A DNA stretch of 64,000 nucleotides from Corynebacterium suedekumii (GTDB taxonomy: Bacteria > Actinomycetota > Actinomycetes > Mycobacteriales > Mycobacteriaceae), in contig NZ_CP126970.1 of NCBI RefSeq assembly GCF_030252185.1, positions 2,356,001 to 2,420,000 of the forward strand, given 5' to 3'. A model generated the notes under the pieces. It did no database searches and was not told the origin of the DNA. It worked only from the letters and a program-made list of their open reading frames with translations. Position 1 is the first letter of the stretch; each line of letters begins with the position of its first letter. Below, one piece after another: positions 57,566-64,000 of this stretch. The position numbers and the translations under genes are program-made.

Positions 57566-58686
57566 ACGAACACCCCCGCCAGCAGGTCGGTGACGCGGCT
57601 GCGCCAGGTGTGGTGGGTCTCCACGAGCACCCGGCCCCGTCGGCCGAGCCGTTCGCGTTCCGCCCGGTCGCCGGCCAGGCGGTCGAGCGCGGCAGCGAGG
57701 GAATCGGTGTCACCGGGGGTGGTGAGCACACCGCAGTAGCCGAGCAGCTCGGGCAGCTCGCCGACGGCGGAGGCGATGACCGGCAGCCCGGCGGCGAGGT
57801 ACTCGTAGACCTTGAGGGGAGAGAAGTAGTGGTTGTCGGTGGCCGGGTAGGGGGCGGTGGCCACGTCCCAGCCGGTGAGGATCTCGGGCACGTCCGCCGG
57901 GGCGACGGCGCCGTGGAAGACCACGTCCAGGCTCAGGCGGGTGGCCTGCTCACGCAGGGCGTCGAGTTCGGGGCCGGTGCCGCAGATCTCCACCCGCCAG
58001 GTGCTGCGGGCGGTGCCGACGGCGTCGAGAAGCACGTCGGTGCCGTGCCAGGGCTTGAGGGTGCCCAGGAAGCCGACGGTGAGCGGCTGGCCGGGCAGGC
58101 GGACGCCGGGGCGGACGCGGTCGGTGTTGACGCCGTTGGGGGTGACCACCACGGGCGCGGCGGGACACAGGGTGGCGACCCAGTCCGCCACCGGCCGGGA
58201 CACGCACGACAGGAGGCTGGCACCGCTGAACGCCGCGAGGGTGCGCACCCGGGCGAGGGTGACGTGGTGCAGGCGCCGGTGGGTGGTCTGTTCGTCGATG
58301 AGCGGCGCGTTGACCTCGAGGATGACCGGGGCGAGGTGGTTGAGCCGCGCGCCGACGTCCGAGAACAGGGAGTAGCGCTCGTAGATGAGGTCGCAGGGCA
58401 GGCCGGCGGCGATCTCCACCATCTTGTCCACCGTGGCGATGAGCTCGAACTCGCGGTTCGCGGACCCGGAGGCGGAACGGACGGGCACGGTGATCACCGG
58501 CAGGTCGGCGAGGTCGTCCGGGACGAGTTCGGTGCCGTCGCGCTCCCCGCGGCGGATGCACAGCACGGTGACGTGGTGTCCCAGCCCACGCATCGCGCGG
58601 ACGACCTCCTGCACGTGGACGGACGCGCCCTTGGAGCCGAAGACCCCGATGCCGGGGTCGGCGAGCAGATAGACGATGTTCATCAT
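57562..58686 (-). CDS. Glycosyltransferase family 4 protein
   Basis: A 374-residue GT-B fold transferase. The N-terminal domain begins with VYLLADPGIGVFGSKGASVHVQEV, a GT4-type acceptor domain with the glycine loop; the C-terminal donor domain has VGFLGTLKPWHGTD and the nucleotide-sugar motif FSPLKVYEYLAAGLPV (the EX7E region). No membrane segment is seen, so it works on the inner face. ATG at 58686 overlaps the preceding gene's stop by 4 bp. Donor and acceptor cannot be predicted. Confidence 0.88.
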   Translation of the reverse strand: MMNIVYLLADPGIGVFGSKGASVHVQEVVRAMRGLGHHVTVLCIRRGERDGTELVPDDLADLPVITVPVRSASGSANREFELIATVDKMVEIAAGLPCDLIYERYSLFSDVGARLNHLAPVILEVNAPLIDEQTTHRRLHHVTLARVRTLAAFSGASLLSCVSRPVADWVATLCPAAPVVVTPNGVNTDRVRPGVRLPGQPLTVGFLGTLKPWHGTDVLLDAVGTARSTWRVEICGTGPELDALREQATRLSLDVVFHGAVAPADVPEILTGWDVATAPYPATDNHYFSPLKVYEYLAAGLPVIASAVGELPELLGYCGVLTTPGDTDSLAAALDRLAGDRAERERLGRRGRVLVETHHTWRSRVTDLLAGVFV

Positions 58687-59837
58687 GCCTCCTGGAGGTC
58701 ACGCAGGGCCCGGGCCTGCCGGGTGGAATCACAGAGCTTCTCGACGAGCGCGCGTCCCGCGTCCGCCCGCCCCGTCCCGGTGTCGCCGGTGGCGTCGGCC
58801 ACGGCGTCGACAAGCGCGTGGACGTCACCGGTGGGGACGAGCCACCCGGTCTGCTCGGTGATGACCTCGCCGACGGCGGTGACGTCGGCGGCGACGATGC
58901 GCATGCCGCGGGCCATCGCCTCGAGCAGGACGGTGGGCAGGCCGTCGGCGTTGCCGTCCGCCCCGACGATGAAGGGGGCGACGAAGACGTCGCACTCCCC
59001 CAGCAGGCGGGTGACCTCGGCCTGGGTGACCGGGCCGAGCAGGCGGACATGCCCGCCCAGGCCGAGGGAATGGATCTGGCGGGCCAGGTCCTCGCGCAGC
59101 GGGCCGTCCCCGGCGATGTCGACGGTGACGGGCACGCCCCGTCCGTGGAGGGCCGCGGCGGCGTCGACGAGCAGGTGCAGGCCCTTCTTCTCCACCAGGC
59201 GTCCCACCGACAGCAGCCGCAGGCCTGATTCGGGGCGCGGGGCGTAGGGGAAGCGGTCGAGTTCGAGACCGTTGTGGACGAGGTGGATGCGGTCGGCCGA
59301 GGCCGGGAACCGCGCGTCGAGGTCACGTTTGTTGTAGCCGCTGATGGTCACCGCGTGGTGGGCGTCGGCGAATTTCGCCGCCAGGTCCTCCTCGACGACG
59401 TCCTCGTGGAAGATGTCCTTGGCGTGCGCGGTGAAGGAGTACGGCAGCCCGGTGATCTTCCCCGCCAGGCGCGCGACCGTGGTGGCGACGGTGGCGAAAT
59501 GGGCGTGCAGGTGCGTCACGCCGAGCTCGGTGGCCAGTCGCGCGACCTGCACCGCCTGGACGGCGTCGTCGACGTCATGATCGAGCAGTTCGGACAGGAC
59601 CGGCGCGGCCTCTGGGGTGAGCCGGGACCACAGGGTGCTCGCGCTGCGCGGCCGGTCGACGTGGATGACCGGGGCCTTCACGCGCGCGAGTTCCGGGTGG
59701 AACCGGGCGTCGGTGCACGGACGCAGGGAGAAGATGACGATGTCCTCTCCCGCCGCCTCCCGGGCGAGGATCTCGGAGACGACGAACGTCTCGGAGAACC
59801 GCGGGTACATCTTGAGCACGTAACCGGTCCTAGACAT
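58683..59837 (-). CDS. Glycosyltransferase family 4 protein, WcaL-like
   Basis: A 384-residue GT-B transferase. The start (YPRFSETFVVSEILARE) is that of WcaL/colanic-acid-type transferases, which link sugars on lipid carriers; then HLHAHFATVATTVA, VHNGLELDRFPY and the donor site motif (DGLPTVLLEAMARGM, EX7E region). ATG at 59837 overlaps the stop of the COG4671 gene by 8 bp, and the gene itself overlaps the next by 4 bp. Confidence 0.88.
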   Translation of the reverse strand: MSRTGYVLKMYPRFSETFVVSEILAREAAGEDIVIFSLRPCTDARFHPELARVKAPVIHVDRPRSASTLWSRLTPEAAPVLSELLDHDVDDAVQAVQVARLATELGVTHLHAHFATVATTVARLAGKITGLPYSFTAHAKDIFHEDVVEEDLAAKFADAHHAVTISGYNKRDLDARFPASADRIHLVHNGLELDRFPYAPRPESGLRLLSVGRLVEKKGLHLLVDAAAALHGRGVPVTVDIAGDGPLREDLARQIHSLGLGGHVRLLGPVTQAEVTRLLGECDVFVAPFIVGADGNADGLPTVLLEAMARGMRIVAADVTAVGEVITEQTGWLVPTGDVHALVDAVADATGDTGTGRADAGRALVEKLCDSTRQARALRDLQEA

Positions 59838-60963
59838 GGGAGCTCACCTCCGCGAGCAGGTCGCAGGCCAGGTGGCCGACGCGGTGCAGACCGTCGAGGT
59901 CGACATGCTCCCGGGACACCCGGCGGGTGGCGGCGCCGGCCATCCACTCGCCGAGCCGGCGTGGGGTGAGGTCGTTGATGTCGATCGTGTCGGACACCGC
60001 GGCGTCCGCCAGGGCGCGGGCCCGGATGGGCTGCTCCGCGCGGCGGGTGTTGCGGGGGATGACCAGCGCCGGGGTGTCGGTGGCCATGACCTCCGCCAGG
60101 GAGTTGTAGCCGCCCATGCACACCACGCCCGCCGCGTCCCGGATGAGGGTGGGCAGGTTGGGCACGAAGCGGGTGACCTGGGTGTGGTGGGTGGCCGCCA
60201 GGGCGCGGACGGCCAGCAGCTCCGCCTCGGACATCTGGGGTCCCGTGACGACGAGATGGCGGTGCCCCTCCGGTGGCCGGGTGCGGGCCGCGATCCGGGC
60301 CAGCTGCCCGCCGTCGGATCCCCCGCCCACGGTGGTGATCAGGTAGGGCGCCTCGACCGGGTCGCCCTCGTCGACGTGGCGGCCGCGGGAGAGGTAACCG
60401 GTGAAGGAGACGAGCGGGGCCAGCTCCGCCGGGATCTCGCCGCTGGCCACCGGGTCATGGATCGCCGGGTCACCGTAGACCCACAGGGCGTCATAGGCGG
60501 CCGCGGTCTCGGCGGTGCGCCATTCGGCATGGGCCACGGCCGGGGTGTCCAGCACCTCCCGCAGGCCCAGGACGGTCACGCAACCGGTGGTGTGCAGCAT
60601 GTCCAGGACGGGGCGGAGCTCATCGTCGACGCCGAAGGGGTGACGGTCGACGATGAACAGGTCCGGAGAGAGGGCGGCCAGCGCGGCGGTGATGGTCAGC
60701 GACCGCAGCTCCGAGAGCCCGCTGACACCCATGTGCAGGGCACGGGCGGTGTAGCCGTCCGGGGTCCGGGCGTAGCCGGGCAGCACCAACCAGTCCCAGC
60801 CGGCCGGGAGGCTGAAGCGGGTGGCGGCGGGGTGGCCCGCGATGAGGATGCCGCTCGACCCGGGTGGCAGATGCTCCGCCAGGGCGAACGCGATCGCGCG
60901 GTTGCGGCGCAGATGACCCAGTCCCACGGAATCGTGGGAGTACATGGCGACCGTGATGCTCAT
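59830..60963 (-). CDS. Predicted glycosyltransferase, MurG-like (COG4671 type)
   Basis: A 377-residue GT-B protein that begins YSHDSVGLGHLRRN, the start of the COG4671 family of predicted glycosyltransferases, related to MurG and GT28. The donor domain shows TTVGGGSDGG and MGGYNSLAEVMAT with the Gly loop and acidic residues typical of UDP-GlcNAc binding. First gene of the six-gene operon; ATG at 60963 has AGGAAGGA 9 bases upstream and a direct-repeat region further up. A longer frame to 61080 crosses that region and is rejected. Confidence 0.85.
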   Translation of the reverse strand: MSITVAMYSHDSVGLGHLRRNRAIAFALAEHLPPGSSGILIAGHPAATRFSLPAGWDWLVLPGYARTPDGYTARALHMGVSGLSELRSLTITAALAALSPDLFIVDRHPFGVDDELRPVLDMLHTTGCVTVLGLREVLDTPAVAHAEWRTAETAAAYDALWVYGDPAIHDPVASGEIPAELAPLVSFTGYLSRGRHVDEGDPVEAPYLITTVGGGSDGGQLARIAARTRPPEGHRHLVVTGPQMSEAELLAVRALAATHHTQVTRFVPNLPTLIRDAAGVVCMGGYNSLAEVMATDTPALVIPRNTRRAEQPIRARALADAAVSDTIDINDLTPRRLGEWMAGAATRRVSREHVDLDGLHRVGHLACDLLAEVSSHV

Positions 60964-61024
60964 CGCGGTGGTCCTTCCTGTTGTCGTCGTCTGTCTCTGA
61001 CAGTTCTGACGATAGGAAGCCCCC

Positions 61025-61069
61025 ATGAAGCGCCGATGAGGCCGACATGAAGGTTTCTTCATGTCGGCC
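61025..61069. promoter_or_regulatory. 11-bp-period direct repeats and hairpin upstream of the glycosyltransferase operon
   Basis: ATGAAG at 61025, ATGAGG at 61036 and ATGAAG at 61047 are exactly 11 bp apart (CTTCAT, CCTCAT, CTTCAT on the coding strand of the operon). The last one is also in a perfect 13-bp inverted repeat, 61040-61052 with 61057-61069, loop GTTT. The region lies about 65-105 bases before the first start codon and 21 bases behind... the uracil permease gene end is at 61090. The pattern fits a response-regulator site; the hairpin could also end the permease transcript, though no T run follows. Confidence 0.5.
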
Positions 61070-61089
61070 CCGGGAGTCATACGGGTGGG

Positions 61090-62393
61090 TCAGAAGGTGG
61101 CGTTGCGTCCCTCACCCATGGTGACGTACAGGCGCCTGAGGATCGGGTAGGCGATGATGATGCCCGCCGAGCCCCAGGCGATGCCCTCCAACTCGACACC
61201 GAAGACGGTGAGGGTGAGGTTGCCGATGCCCGCCACCAGCGCCACGGCCGCCGCCGTGAGGTTGACCGGGTTGTTGAAGTTGACGTTGTTGTCCTGCCAG
61301 ATGCGGATGCCCAGCATGCCGATGAGGCCGTAGAGCACGAGCGTGGCGCCGCCGAGCACACCCGCGGGGATGGTGAAGATCAGCGCCCCGAACTTCGGGA
61401 TGAACGCCAGGGCGATCGCGGTGAACGCGGCGACCCAGTAGGCGGCAGTGGAGTACACGCGGGTGGCGGCCATGACGCCGATGTTCTCCGCGTACGTCGT
61501 CGTGCCGGAGCCGCCGAAACTGCCGGCCAGGGTGGTCGCCAGGCCGTCGGCCACCAGGGCGTCGCCGGCCAGGTCGTCGAGGTTGCGGCCGGTCATCTCG
61601 CTGACCGCCTTGACGTGACCGACGTTCTCCGCCACGAGCACGATGATCACCGGCAGGGTGACCAGGATGGCGGAGAGGTGGAACTCCGGGGAGTGGAACT
61701 CGGGCAGGCCGAACCACGCGGCCTGGCGGATCGTCTCCGTCGCCCCCTCGGCGAGGTTGCCGGTCACCACCGCGAACACCCAGCCGATGACCACGCCGAT
61801 GAGGATGCCCAGGCGGGCGACCATGCCGCGGCCGGCGACGGTGGCCACGAGGATGGCCACCATCGTGATCGTGGCCACCAGCGGCTGGGTCTCGAAGTTC
61901 GCGGCCGCCGTCGGCGCCAGGTTGAGGCCGATGAGCGCGACGATCGCACCCGTCACGGCCGGCGGCATGACCGCGTCGAGGACCTTGCGCCCCGCAGCCT
62001 TGACGATGAACCCGATGAGCACGAGCACCAGGCCCGCGACGAGGACGCCGCCGATCTGCGCGCCGGGCCCGTAGCCCTGGCTCGCCGCCAGCGGGGCGAT
62101 GAACGCGAAGGAGGACCCGAGGTAGGAGGGCAGCCGGTTGCGGGTGATGAGCAGGAAGAGGATCGTGCCCAGGCCCGAGAACAGCAGTGTGGTGTTGACC
62201 GGGAAGCCGGTGAGGGTGGGCACCAGCAGCGTCGCGCCGAACATGGCGATGACGTGCTGCATGCCGATGCCGATGGTCCGCGGCCAGCTCAGCCGCTCCT
62301 CGGGGGCGACGACCGCGCCGGGGAGGATCTTCCTGCCGTCACCGTGGACGGTCCAGCCGAAGTATCGGCCCTGATTCGTGCTCGTAGGTGTGC

Positions 62394-62397
<4 letters not shown>
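61090..62397 (-). CDS. uraA: Uracil/xanthine permease (UraA family)
   Basis: A 435-residue nucleobase:cation symporter with about 14 membrane helices, importing uracil. The family motifs are seen: VIAMFGATLLVPTL near helix 1, the substrate-loop region PVIIVLVAENVGHVK and FGGSGTTTYAENIGV with the conserved Glu residues. GTG at 62397 overlaps the hflX stop (GTGA), so the two are coupled. No PyrR or RNA attenuator is visible upstream because it is the second gene of its operon. Confidence 0.92.
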
Positions 62398-63944
<1,547 letters not shown>

Positions 63945-64000
63945 TGCCGCTCATTCTTCCACGGCGCACCACCCCGGCGGGCATGGACCGGGTGATCAGG

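Noticed and set aside
61040..61069. Ordinary intrinsic terminator of uraA
   Set aside because: The 13-bp stem is strong but no T run follows on the minus strand, and the overlapping 11-bp direct repeats point to a binding site; kept as undecided.

Overview
The window is a high-GC actinobacterial chromosome segment and almost certainly comes from a Corynebacterium. The gene order ribD-aftC-msrB / hemQ / DUF3000-RNase D / dxs / dut / suhB-ppgK-sigA / sigB-dtxR-galE / oxyR / hrpA-nrdR / divS-lexA-sugR / ptsI-fruK-fruA-ptsH is, as I recall it, the conserved block of C. glutamicum and, in outline, of Mycobacterium tuberculosis (Rv2671-Rv2720). Mycolata-specific genes such as the arabinan branching enzyme AftC agree with this. 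Many genes appear to lack a ribosome binding site and have a TANNNT box 6-8 bases before the start codon, the layout of leaderless corynebacterial transcripts.

Layout. 1-3.6 kb: 3' part of the thrS region (5' end of the gene visible) preceded by a three-gene copper operon, copC - PCuA(C) chaperone - DyP peroxidase, all on the minus strand. 3.7-4.6 kb: seven tRNA genes, including a 166-bp Val-Gly unit present twice. 4.6-10.9 kb: ribD-like reductase, aftC, msrB, hemQ, DUF3000, RNase D and an HNH/DUF222 protein. 10.9-15.2 kb: minus-strand operon dut - DUF3710 - RNA methyltransferase - dxs. 15.2-19.1 kb: DUF3093, DUF4193, inositol monophosphatase, polyphosphate glucokinase and the primary sigma factor. 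19.1-25.5 kb: membrane proteins, a helicase, DUF3039, DUF3099, a methyltransferase and D-aminoacyl-tRNA deacylase. 25.5-33.2 kb: sigB, dtxR, galE, DUF4192, PAC2 and a DUF3516 helicase. 33.2-34.5 kb: a Fic-family AMPylase-like protein with its own palindromic operator, probably acquired. 34.5-41.1 kb: sucCD, two tandem PepSY lipoproteins, ahpCD diverging from oxyR, and a membrane protein. 41.2-53.3 kb: hrpA, nrdR, divS/lexA, sugR, ptsI, fruK, fruA and ptsH. 53.3-61.1 kb: a compact six-gene minus-strand operon of three glycosyltransferases, an ABC exporter, a double kinase-fold protein and a GyrI-like protein. 61.1-63.9 kb: uracil permease and hflX.

The most interesting region is the 53.3-61.1 kb operon. 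Every junction is an overlap of start and stop codons, so the six proteins probably act together, most simply to build, flip or export, and modify a glycoconjugate. Upstream lies a strict 11-bp-period direct repeat of the kind bound by OmpR-family response regulators, and a similar repeat precedes the second PepSY lipoprotein gene.

Four otherwise well conserved genes (msrB, a DUF418 gene, lexA, fruA) are each broken by one missing base in or beside a run of G or C. Because lexA and fruA are genes one expects to be intact, systematic homopolymer under-calling in the assembly is more likely than four real pseudogenes; they are given as single features spanning both halves.
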